Assembly (NCBI RefSeq): GCF_001403795.1
Contig: NZ_CXSU01000011.1
Coordinates: 557,945 to 621,944 of the forward strand
Length of the DNA: 64,000 bases
From: Jannaschia donghaensis
GTDB taxonomy: Bacteria; Pseudomonadota; Alphaproteobacteria; Rhodobacterales; Rhodobacteraceae
Reading direction: 5' to 3'
Numbering within the stretch: position 1 is the stretch's first letter; every line of letters starts with the position of its first letter. The translations under genes and the position numbers were made by a program. The notes below the pieces were generated by a model, which saw only the letters and a list, made by a program, of their open reading frames with translations, ran no database searches and was not told the origin of the DNA. This document shows, piece by piece, positions 16,997 through 24,374 of this stretch.

Positions 16997-17886
16997 GCTG
17001 CCCTCGCGCCGTTGGCCCGCAGTTGTTCCAGCCCCGGCCGCACGATCCCGAACCCCCGCAACGCGATGCCCGCGTCGCGCAGCGCCGCCACCAGGGTCAG
17101 GCCGGTGCCTTCGTCCGCGACAAGGGCCGTCAGCGCGCCGGGTGCCGGAGCAAGGCCGAGCCTGACGGCACTCATGGACTGCTGCGTGCCCAGGGGGGCG
17201 CAGGGCATGGCCGACAGGAGCAGCTTTCCGCCGAACCGCGCGCGCAACACCTCCGCGACAGGTCCCGCGCAGGCGATGCGCCCCTCCGAGAGCAGCGCGA
17301 CATGGGTGCAGACCGCTTCTGCTTCGGGCAGGTCGTGGGTCGTCATCAGGACGCCGATGCCGTCCGCCGCCAGCCTGCGGATCAGGCGGTGAATAGTCGC
17401 ACGGGCCTCCACGTCGATGCCGGCCGTCGGCTCGTCCAGGATCAGCAGCGCCGGGCGATGCAACAGGGCCGCGGCGATATTGACCCGCCGTTGCCAGCCG
17501 CCCGACAGCGTGCCCACGATCTCGCCCGCGCATCCGGCGATGCCGCAGGCCTCGGCGACGTTCGCAACGCGGGCCGCGATCGCCGGCTTCGCGACCCCCG
17601 CCAGCCGCGCGAAGATCGAAAGATTCTCGGCTGCCGTCAGCCCGGGGAAAAGCGCGATCTGCTGCGGCACAAGGCCGATGCCGCCCGGCACCGTCTCCAC
17701 CCGGCCCGCCTGGGCCGGTACACGTCCCAGGACGGTCCGGATCAGCGTCGTCTTGCCCGCGCCGTTCTCGCCCAGCAGGCAATGGACCTCGCCCGGCGCG
17801 ACGGTCAGCGTAACGCCGCGCAGCACGTCGCGATCGCCGTAGGACGTGCGGACCGCGTTGAGCCGCAGGACCGATGCCGCAGTCAC
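16993..17886 (-). CDS. ABC exporter ATP-binding protein in the carotenoid operon
   Basis: 297 residues from GTG 17886, which overlaps the crtE stop as GTGA; the open frame upstream of it is crtE read in another frame. It has Walker A GENGAGKTT, signature LSGGWQRR, Walker B ALLILDEPTAGID and switch THD. About 80 extra residues after the nucleotide-binding domain (from GKLLLSAMP) form a C-terminal region as in ABC-2 exporter ATPases. It energises the permease encoded next in the operon. Confidence 0.9.
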   Translation of the reverse strand: MTAASVLRLNAVRTSYGDRDVLRGVTLTVAPGEVHCLLGENGAGKTTLIRTVLGRVPAQAGRVETVPGGIGLVPQQIALFPGLTAAENLSIFARLAGVAKPAIAARVANVAEACGIAGCAGEIVGTLSGGWQRRVNIAAALLHRPALLILDEPTAGIDVEARATIHRLIRRLAADGIGVLMTTHDLPEAEAVCTHVALLSEGRIACAGPVAEVLRARFGGKLLLSAMPCAPLGTQQSMSAVRLGLAPAPGALTALVADEGTGLTLVAALRDAGIALRGFGIVRPGLEQLRANGARAA

Positions 17887-18764
17887 GACGGCAGCCCCTC
17901 GTCGAAGGAAAGCAGGTCGCGCAGGGTCGCCGGGTCCAGGCCCGCCCGTCTGGCCGCCGCCCTCGCCATGAGAAGATGCTGCACTCGGACGGCCCAAGCC
18001 TCGCTACGGCCGATGGCGCGGTCCAGCGTTCGCTTCCCGACATCGGCACCGATGTCCTTGCCAGTGACGCAGGCGGAGGACGCATGATCCAGCGCGTCGT
18101 CGGCAAGCTGAAAGGCGCAGCCCAGATGCCAGGCGAAAAGGTCGACCTCGCGCGCGCGCGTCTCCTCCAGCCCACCCAGCAGGGCACCCATCCGGGCCGC
18201 CGCCGCAAAGAGCGTTGCGGTCTTGAGACCGTTTACCGCCTCGATCTCCACCGGACCGGATGCCGCCGCGCCGAGGTCGAGCGCCTGTCCCGCCGCCATC
18301 CCGTCGCGCCCGATGGCACAGGCCAGCGTCGCCGCCATCGACACGCGCGTTTCGGTGGGCACTGGCAGCTCCGAAAACACCTCGAAGGCCCGGGTGATCA
18401 GGGCCACGGCGGCCAGTATCGCCGTCGCCTCTCCGAATTTGAGATGGGTGGTGGCCCGCCCACGGCGCAACGCCGCGTCGTCCATGCAGGGCAGGTCATC
18501 GAGCATCAGGGACGCCGCATGCACCATCTCGACCGCGCAGGCCGCGTCCAGCGCGCCCGTCCCCGTATCGGCCACTGCCAGCAAAAGACGCGGACGCAGC
18601 CGCTTGCCCGGTGCCAGCAGCGCATGGCGCATCGCGGCATGAACGGGCGGGGCGGGATCGGTCGCCGTTCCTGTCAGGATGTCGAGTCGGAGGTCGATCG
18701 TCCTCGATATGGCGCTGCCAGACGTCGCAAGGCGTGCCGTCTCGCGGTTTATGCGGTCGAACAT
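17883..18764 (-). CDS. crtE: Geranylgeranyl diphosphate synthase
   Basis: 293-residue trans-isoprenyl diphosphate synthase. First aspartate-rich motif is LMLDDLPCMDD, the second is FQLADDALDH; GKRLRPRLLL and the lysine motif NGLKTATLF are also present. It makes the C20 precursor used by CrtB. It is located 30 bp downstream of the outer-membrane protein gene and overlaps the ABC ATPase gene, giving an OMP-crtE-ABC-ABC-crtW-crtZ operon. Confidence 0.95.
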   Translation of the reverse strand: MFDRINRETARLATSGSAISRTIDLRLDILTGTATDPAPPVHAAMRHALLAPGKRLRPRLLLAVADTGTGALDAACAVEMVHAASLMLDDLPCMDDAALRRGRATTHLKFGEATAILAAVALITRAFEVFSELPVPTETRVSMAATLACAIGRDGMAAGQALDLGAAASGPVEIEAVNGLKTATLFAAAARMGALLGGLEETRAREVDLFAWHLGCAFQLADDALDHASSACVTGKDIGADVGKRTLDRAIGRSEAWAVRVQHLLMARAAARRAGLDPATLRDLLSFDEGLPS

Positions 18765-18794
18765 CGGATGGTTCTCTCACAGCTGGTGGAAATG

Positions 18795-19409
18795 TCAGAA
18801 GCGGTAGGCGAGGCCCAGCGTGACTTCCGCGCCGGAATAGTCGGTGTCCACGCTGCCGCCTCCGTCCCGCGACAGGGTCCGACTGCCCGCATCGAAATAT
18901 CGCAGCTCTCCCGACAGCAGGACCGATGGTGTGATCGCGTAGCTGGCACCCAGCATGCCTTGGAACAGCGCCCCACCGCGGTCGCTGTATTCGCCCGCGA
19001 AGATACCATCAGCGATGTCGTAATCGATTTCGGTCACCACGCCGACGCCTGCGCCGATATAGGGCCGCAGCCGCGCGTCGTCGTCACCGAAATCGTAATA
19101 ACCGTTCAGCGCCAGCGTGGTGGAGGCGAAGTCGCCCGCGACGTCCGAGCCGTCGGCGCTGCGATAGGTGAATTCCAGCTCCGCGCGCACCGGGCTGGCG
19201 GCGAAGGCGTAACCGAGTGCGCCGCCGGCCAAGCCGCCGGTGTCGAAGCCGGTGTCGTCTTCGACGGCACCAAAGTTCAGTCCGGTGCTCGACAGGTCCG
19301 AGAGACCGCCGAAGACTTCGATGTAAACGTCGCCATTCAGGCCTTGAGCGGACGCGCCGAGCGGCGTGAGCGGAAGGATGATACCGACGAGCAAAAGCCG
19401 AGTTCGCAT
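18795..19409 (-). CDS. Small outer-membrane beta-barrel protein at head of crtE operon
   Basis: 204 residues from ATG 19409, preceded by AAAGG. Signal peptide (RTRLLLVGIILPLTPLGASA) is cleaved before QGLNGDVYIEVFGG. The rest has alternating amphipathic strands (GALGYAFAASPVRAELEF, LRPYIGAGVGVVTEIDY) and ends in LGLAYRF, with the C-terminal aromatic residue expected for outer-membrane insertion. It resembles the OmpA-beta-barrel / OmpW-like porin group. It is 30 bp ahead of crtE, so it is probably co-transcribed with carotenoid genes. Role unknown. Confidence 0.8.
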   Translation of the reverse strand: MRTRLLLVGIILPLTPLGASAQGLNGDVYIEVFGGLSDLSSTGLNFGAVEDDTGFDTGGLAGGALGYAFAASPVRAELEFTYRSADGSDVAGDFASTTLALNGYYDFGDDDARLRPYIGAGVGVVTEIDYDIADGIFAGEYSDRGGALFQGMLGASYAITPSVLLSGELRYFDAGSRTLSRDGGGSVDTDYSGAEVTLGLAYRF

Positions 19410-19493
19410 GGGGGTGCCTTTCTCTGGGAGTGACAGCGGATGCCGCAATACGATCCCTTTCTAGGTGCTGTCGGCGCGGGTCTGCATCCGTCA

Positions 19494-19628
19494 CTGCACG
19501 AGCGGCGCGTCGGTTTGCACGAATTGCTCCCGCGGGCATCACGTAGTCGGTGGGGCGCACGGATGGCCGTAAGATGCCGGGCCGGCCAATGACTGGCCGC
19601 TCGTGCAAGCCTGCATGCCGTTGGTGCG
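19494..19628. promoter_or_regulatory. Two LytTR-type direct-repeat pairs between OMP-crtE operon and the 7-TM gene
   Basis: On plus, CTGCACGAGCG at 19494 and TTGCACGAATT at 19515 are 21 bp apart. On minus, CGCACCA (19628-19622) and TGCACGA (19607-19601) are also 21 bp apart. The arrangement mirrors the one upstream of crtY and lies between divergently transcribed genes. This suggests that both transcripts answer to the LytTR regulator at 9754-10665. Confidence 0.62.
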
Positions 19629-19702
19629 GCCCCTCTTGAACAGTCGGTTCCGGAGCAGAACCTTCGCGTCATCCGTTCCACGAACGACCGCAGGAGTTTC
19701 CG

Positions 19703-20533
19703 ATGATCGCGCTTGGCCGCATGATCGCAGACCACGCATTTCCGACCCGGTTCGATAGCCTGGTTCCGATCGGGCACCTCACGGTCTTTTTCTCCGGCCT
19801 CGCCGTGCTGACCGGCGCGATGATGGGTCTTGACCCGCGCAGCCTCGGCGAGATGCCGGTCTGGCTCAAACCCTTCAAGTTCTCCGTGTCCTTCGCGATC
19901 CTGTTCGGCACTTATGCCCTTATCGTCGCGCGCCTCTCGACGCCGTTCCGCCACAGCATCTTCCTGCTCGGCGCGATTGTGTCCTCCGGCGCGGCCGCCT
20001 TGGGCGAGATCGCCTACATCTCTGCCCAGGCAGCGCGGGGGGAGGCGTCGCACTTCAACGACAGCTCGCCCTATCACGAGGCCATGTACGGGCTGATGGG
20101 CCTTGGCGCGACCATCCTCATGATCGGGGTCGCGGTGGTGGGCGCGGCCGCGACGCTCGACGGACGGACGCGCTTCGACGGGTCCACGCGGCTCGGCATC
20201 GCGCTCGGTACGGCGCTCACTGTAGTCCTGACCTTTTGGGTCGCGGGCGCATTAGCGGGGAATGGCGGTCGCTATATCGGACTGCCGACGCCGGGCGGGC
20301 CACGCATCCCGGTTCTCGGCTGGTCCCGAGAGGTCGGAGATCTTCGACCCGCGCACTTCCTGTCGCTGCACGCCCTTCAGGTGCTGCCTCTCGCCGGATG
20401 GCTGATAGGACGCGTGGGCATCGGGCGCAGCGCAGTCTGGTTTTTCGCTGCGTTCTACGCTGCGCTGACCTGTCTCGTCTTCTTCCAGGCCCTGTCCGGT
20501 GCGCCTTTGGCCCTCGCATTGCCGTCATGGTGA
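19703..20533 (+). CDS. Uncharacterised seven-helix membrane protein
   Basis: 276 residues with about seven predicted helices (for example IGHLTVFFSGLAVLTGAMM, FSVSFAILFGTYALIVA, GLMGLGATILMIGVAVVGA, VWFFAAFYAALTCLVFF). The conserved-looking segment GWSREVGDLRPAHFLSLHAL carries an H-x4-H pair at the start of helix six, with other histidines near the membrane face. I do not recognise a characterised family. Start chosen at ATG 19703 with CAGGAG upstream. It is divergent from the OMP-crtE operon and shares its LytTR-type repeats, so co-regulation with carotenoids is likely. Confidence 0.75.
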   Translation: MIALGRMIADHAFPTRFDSLVPIGHLTVFFSGLAVLTGAMMGLDPRSLGEMPVWLKPFKFSVSFAILFGTYALIVARLSTPFRHSIFLLGAIVSSGAAALGEIAYISAQAARGEASHFNDSSPYHEAMYGLMGLGATILMIGVAVVGAAATLDGRTRFDGSTRLGIALGTALTVVLTFWVAGALAGNGGRYIGLPTPGGPRIPVLGWSREVGDLRPAHFLSLHALQVLPLAGWLIGRVGIGRSAVWFFAAFYAALTCLVFFQALSGAPLALALPSW

Positions 20534-20927
20534 TCGGTGCTGGTTGTATCGACACCATGACGAGGATGGCTTGCCCATGTGCGGAACCGCGCCGCCCTCC
20601 CCCCCAGTCGATGAAGAGCAGTCGTCCTTGGCCGGCCTTTCGCCTGGGACGGTCCTCGCCTGAACTTCAGCTACCGCAGCACGCGTGCTACTCTAGCGCG
20701 AGGTCACCAAGGATGCAGATCACCACGCGGAGACCGCAGCGCGATCCGTTGAAGCTGCCATTGATGGGTCGCAGAGCATCGGGAATGATGAGCTCTCAGC
20801 CGTCATTCACCGCCGCTCAGAAATCATTTGCGCGACTTCTCCGAGGGGCGTCGCGAACGGGCCGAATCCGTTTCCTAACACCGCTCGAGGCAGCAAACTG
20901 CCGCACTGGCGAGGCGAGAGCTCCTTA
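20534..20927. other. Intergenic stretch, nothing recognised
   Basis: About 390 bp between the 7-TM gene and IS copy 2. No recognisable coding sequence, RNA gene or clear repeat was found. Confidence 0.5.
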
Positions 20928-21086
20928 GGGTCAGGACTCATGACCAGAAGAGCAAGAATGTGGCGAGAGCGATGGCGGATAGGAACACGGTGGGGGATCC
21001 GTCGTAGCGGGTTGCCACGCGCCTCCAATCCTCCAAACGACCGAACATGATTTCGACGCAGTTACGTTTCGGAAGCGGCGCTTGTC

Positions 21087-21127
21087 CATCGCCCGGCAGT
21101 GCATCGCGCAGCGATGTCACGAGAGGG
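21087..21127 (-). repeat. 41-bp hairpin insertion element E1 (IS copy 2, second shared site)
   Basis: In transposase orientation it begins CCCTCTCGTGACA, has the stem CATCGC-TGC-GCGATG (21116-21102), then CACTGCCGGGCGATG. It lies exactly between the codons TAC and GAC. Confidence 0.72.
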
Positions 21128-21385
21128 GTATTTGACGGGTTTGCCGCGTGACTTTCGGCCGGGTGTGCAGGGCGTTATGCCCTTGTCCGCAAGGGCTTCG
21201 CGGAACCAATCTGCATCACACCCTCTGTCGCCCAAAGGCCAGTCTGCTGCTGGCAAGCTGCTCACCAGAGCCCTTGCCCCAGCGTAGTCGCTGACCTCTC
21301 CGGCGGTCATGAATAAACGGATCGGACGTCCAACAGCATCCGTGACCGCATGCAGCTTCGTGTTCATCCCTCGGTTCGTCCGCCC

Positions 21386-21428
21386 TCCCTTTCGGGACAT
21401 TTGCCGTGCAAATACCCTGCCGGGCAGT
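21386..21428 (+). repeat. 43-bp hairpin insertion element E2 (IS copy 2 only, opposite orientation)
   Basis: Begins TCCCTTTCGGGACA, stem ATTTGC-CGT-GCAAAT (21399-21413), then ACCCTGCCGGGCAGT. Inserted in the opposite direction to E1 and E3. The same position in IS copy 1 (6014/6015) is empty. Confidence 0.72.
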
Positions 21429-21501
21429 GATCAAACGACCGCGCCCCCTTTTTCGCCCGCAAACTGGAAGCCGTGCGGTGCGCCTTCAGATAGGTGGCGT
21501 C

Positions 21502-21542
21502 CACTGCCCGGCAGGGCATCACGCAGTGATGTCCCGAGAGGG
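21502..21542 (-). repeat. 41-bp hairpin insertion element E3 (IS copy 2, first shared site)
   Basis: In transposase orientation it begins CCCTCTCGGGACA, stem CATCAC-TGC-GTGATG (21531-21517), then CCCTGCCGGGCAGTG. It sits between the codons ATC and GAC and brings a stop codon into the frame. Confidence 0.72.
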
Positions 21543-21929
21543 GATGGAGATCGTCCTGTTGTCAGAAGCTTGCTGCTGCAAGCCCGTCCATGATCCCGGC
21601 AAATACCCCCATGTCGCTCCACCGCTTCCACCGGTTGTAGAGGGGCTTGTGTGGGCCGTGCTCCCTGGGCGCATCGCGCCATCGCAAGCCATTGCGGTTG
21701 ATGAAGATAATTCCACCCAGGACACGCTGGCCGTCAACGCGTGGCACTCGATGGCTCTCCGGAAAGTACGGCCGGAGCCGGGCCATCTGAGCGTCGCTCA
21801 GCCAACACAAGTCGCTCATGTCGTGCCCCGAAGTTTGGGAGCTTGAATCAGGCAGTCTCAGCAGCCGCAACCAAATCAATGGATCTTGAGCCTCGAGCGT
21901 TGATCTCAAGCGGTCTAATCTATTGCTTG

Positions 21930-22544
21930 TCATTTTTTGGATAATTCAACAATGATCTTGCATAATCGATTTTGTTGAAGCGCTCTTGGATTATCGCAAT
22001 AGCCTAAGGCTGTAACGCCTCCGGTTGTTGGGATATCAACACGAGCGCCCTTCGCGATAAGAACCGCCCCAGCAACGGGCAGATCGTTATCGATTGCATA
22101 ATGAAGAGGTGTTCGACCATGATGGTCTTGCACATTAAGTGAAATGCCGAAATCAGCTAATAGAATAATGATTATCGGATTATCTTTATTATAAATACTC
22201 GCATGAGCTAAATGTGAGCCCCTACCATAGCGGAGCGAACGCAATCGCTCCAAATCCTCATCTAATAAGGCTTCAGCAACTTGCCGCGGACTGCCCTCGG
22301 CGACAATAGAAAGAAAAGGATCAAGAGCCTGCGTATGCGCTGGAGCTGAGAGCAATATAGCAGAAAGCGCCAACCCATATTTGCTGAAGCCAAGCCAAAG
22401 AAAATTCCTCGGCTGCTCACTGATAATAAATGAACCCATGTAATTAATGCCGGAGCAAAAAGCTTCTTTGCCACAATTGATTAGTCTGATAAATTTTACC
22501 AACGGAATAGCCGAAATTTCCAAAGTTGCGTCATTTAATTTCAC
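21930..22544 (-). CDS. Ankyrin-repeat protein, AT-rich
   Basis: 204 residues if started at 22544; an internal ATG at 22439 (MGSFIISEQPRN) would leave a better signal peptide (SKYGLALSAILLSAPAHTQA). The mature part has at least one good ankyrin repeat (HHGRTPLHYAIDNDLPVAGA) and a second partial one (ARVDIPTTGGVTALGYCDN). This suggests a periplasmic or secreted protein-binding role. The gene is visibly AT-rich compared with its neighbours and sits between two dead IS5 copies, which points to horizontal acquisition. Confidence 0.65.
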   Translation of the reverse strand: MKLNDATLEISAIPLVKFIRLINCGKEAFCSGINYMGSFIISEQPRNFLWLGFSKYGLALSAILLSAPAHTQALDPFLSIVAEGSPRQVAEALLDEDLERLRSLRYGRGSHLAHASIYNKDNPIIIILLADFGISLNVQDHHGRTPLHYAIDNDLPVAGAVLIAKGARVDIPTTGGVTALGYCDNPRALQQNRLCKIIVELSKK

Positions 22545-22926
22545 ACCGCACGGTACATATTAATCACGACATTGACATTGCAAAATTTTCTCACAAAAAT
22601 GATGCGGAAACTGTTACGTTAACATATATTGCCTAAGACATCACTTTCGATTGGCTATTGCCTCGCGGAGAGCTTGGTACATAGAGAAGCACAGATCAAC
22701 TGTTTTTGCTGCCGAAGCTCTGGAAAAATCTGATGGCGCCTATGATTATCACCTACCCAGCTCACTCGTATTTAGAACTAACTGCTGGGGCGGCCCTTGA
22801 ACCACGCCTTGCTCCTTGGCCTTCAATGGCCGTGATACTTGGACTTGACCCTCTGAAAGACAATTATAGCTTTTGCAGTTCAGATTGTTCGCTTTTCAAC
22901 GCCAACGTTGAAGGCAACTACGCTTA
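22545..22926. other. AT-rich intergenic stretch, nothing firm
   Basis: About 380 bp with the same low-GC character as the ankyrin gene. A 73-codon frame (22706-22927, plus) has no recognisable product or convincing ribosome binding site. Confidence 0.4.
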
Positions 22927-23755
22927 GGCTCAAGACCAATTGAACTCAGCGGAAGGGCAGGGTTCGCGGCGCGGAAACCGAGCGGTAAACATGTCTGATC
23001 TTTTCTAGCTGAGTGACGTACAGATTGCACGTCTGGAGCCCTATCTTCCGAAGTCCTACGGCAAGCTTCGCGTCAACGACCGACGCGTCCTCGGCGGTAT
23101 AGTCTTCATCAATGACAAGGGTTGCGATGGCAAGATATGCCAAGAGAATATGGCCCCCACGAGATGCTGTCCAACCGTTGAAAACGTTGGAGCGATAAGG
23201 GCATCTTCGCGAGGATGATGGTTGGACTGGCTGCCGGGCACGGCGAGAATAAGACTGTGATCATCGACGCCACCTACTTGAAGGCCCACCGCACGGCGTC
23301 CAGTCTATGCGTCAAAAAGGGGGGTGCGGCCGCCTGACTGGACGCACCAAAGGCGGCATGAACACCAAGTTGCACGCCATTTGCGACAGCCAGGGACGTC
23401 CGGTGAACCTGTTCGTGCCGGCGAGGCAGGTCAGCGACTATATCGGTGCGCGGGCGCTCTGCGACAGTCTGCCGGATATCGACTGGCTGCGCGGGGACCG
23501 CGGCTAAAACGCTGACTGGTTCCGCGACACTTTGAAAGACAAGGGATACGCGCCTGCATGCCTGGTCGGAAACAGCGGAAAATTCCGGTGAAGTATGACA
23601 AGCGCCGCTACAAACGCCGAAATCGGATCGAGATCATGTTCGGCAGGCTCAAGGACCGGCGGCGGGTAGCAACGCGCTACGACCGGTGACCGAACGCCTT
23701 CCTCTCGGCCATCGCTCTCGCCGCTACGGTCATTTACAGGCTTTGGGTCATGACT
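22927..23755 (+). mobile_element. Degenerate IS5-family element, copy 3 (no hairpin insertions)
   Basis: The left end GGCTCAAGACCAATTG after TTA and the right end CTTTGGGTCATGACTC before TAG form imperfect inverted repeats with TA-type flanks. The sites occupied by hairpin elements in copies 1 and 2 are empty here, giving a reference for the uninterrupted sequence. Confidence 0.75.
22991..23689 (+). pseudogene. IS5-family transposase remnant (copy 3)
   Basis: Pieces in order are VQIARLEPYLPKSYGKLRVN, RRVLGGIVFINDKGC, a DATYLKAHRTASS equivalent (about 23266), GRTKGGMNTKLHAICDSQGR, VSDYIGARALCDSLPDIDWL, a GRKQRKIPVKYDKRRYKRR equivalent (about 23560-23620) and RIEIMFGRLKDRRRVATRYD. Stops and frameshifts occur near 23008, 23140, 23215 and 23505. 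Confidence 0.8.
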
Positions 23756-23923
23756 CTAGAGCAGCTGCCCGTTGCTCAGACAAGCGCTAAGGTCGGTCAG
23801 CTTAGTCTCGTATGAATTATTGGAAGTCGCGGCGGCTGCCGTAGGCCAGTCCGTCGAGCTATGCGGGAACTACCACGCGTGGCAGTGAACGCGGCGACGA
23901 ATTTGAGGTCCCGAGAAAAGGCC

Positions 23924-24330
23924 GGCATGAACGAACAGGACGTCACGTCCCGGATCGTTCGGACAGTCAATCGCGGCCAAGGCACAGGCAGTTGCCGCAG
24001 TTACGACCAGACCGGGATATCGCCATCGACGGTTGGACCCCCGTTCACTGCTCGAACGACCCGCTCCTCTGCGGCGATCCGAATAAGATGGAACCCCTAA
24101 GACCTGCTGATCTCGGCGCTCTCTGAATGTCACATGCTATGTTATCTCCACCTCTCGAGCGACGCTGAGATCATCGTGACAGGCTACGAGGATCATCCCA
24201 TTGGGCACGGAGAGAGCGCGCCGTCGGGTGCCAGCCGCTTCGTCTCGGCGAACCTCAGGCCGCATATCCGCCTCGCGTGTTCCGTCTCGTTCCCAATTCT
24301 CTACGAGGCGACATTTGATACGGGGCGGGC
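23924..24330 (+). pseudogene. OsmC-family protein, stop codon and internal deletion
   Basis: The frame starts MNEQDVTSRIVRTVNRGQGT and has an RIRWNP block followed by an in-frame TAA (24098-24100). It resumes in the same frame as DLLISALSECHMLCYLHLSS, AEIIVTGYEDHPIGHGE and FVSANLRPHIRLA. This is the OsmC pattern R-W-N-P-E-D-L-L-x(3)-L-S-x-C-H-M. The first catalytic Cys is present (ECHML). The second is in CSVSFPILYEATF, but the usual helix before it is missing. It would have been a thiol peroxidase for organic hydroperoxides. Assignment is from motif memory. Confidence 0.65.
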
Positions 24331-24374
24331 GCAGACTTCATACCGAAACTGTTCCGCACCTATATCGTGCCGAC

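Larger units (their letters stand above)
20939..21822 (-). pseudogene. IS5-family transposase interrupted by hairpin elements (copy 2)
   Basis: The N-terminus MSDLCWLSDAQMARLRPYFP (start near 21822) reads intact through INRNGLRWRDAPREHGPH and DMGVFAGIMDGLAAAS. It then meets a 41-bp insertion in front of DATYLKAHRTASS. A second insertion follows RSFD, and a third follows the codons KPVKY in front of DKRRF. Between them, GMNTKLHAVTDAVGRPIRLF and GDRGCDADWFREALADKG are well kept. The C-terminus EIMFGRLEDWRRVATRYDG is in another frame. Apart from the insertions and small indels, the catalytic DDE core is recognisable. Confidence 0.82.
20928..21892 (-). mobile_element. Degenerate IS5-family element, copy 2
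   Basis: The outer ends GGGTCAGGACTCATGAC (20928) and GGCTCAAGATCCATTG (opposite strand, 21892) form imperfect inverted repeats. The right side is flanked by TTA. The element contains a broken transposase and three hairpin insertion elements, two of them at the same sites as in copy 1. Confidence 0.78.

Noticed and set aside
21087..21542. T4 gene-60-like translational bypass over the hairpin elements
   Set aside because: Bypass needs matching take-off and landing codons; here the flanking codons (ATC vs GTG, TAC vs ATG) do not match, so there is no direct sequence support.
22706..22927. Possible 73-residue gene in the AT-rich stretch
   Set aside because: No ribosome binding site of note, no family resemblance, and the frame runs into the IS boundary.
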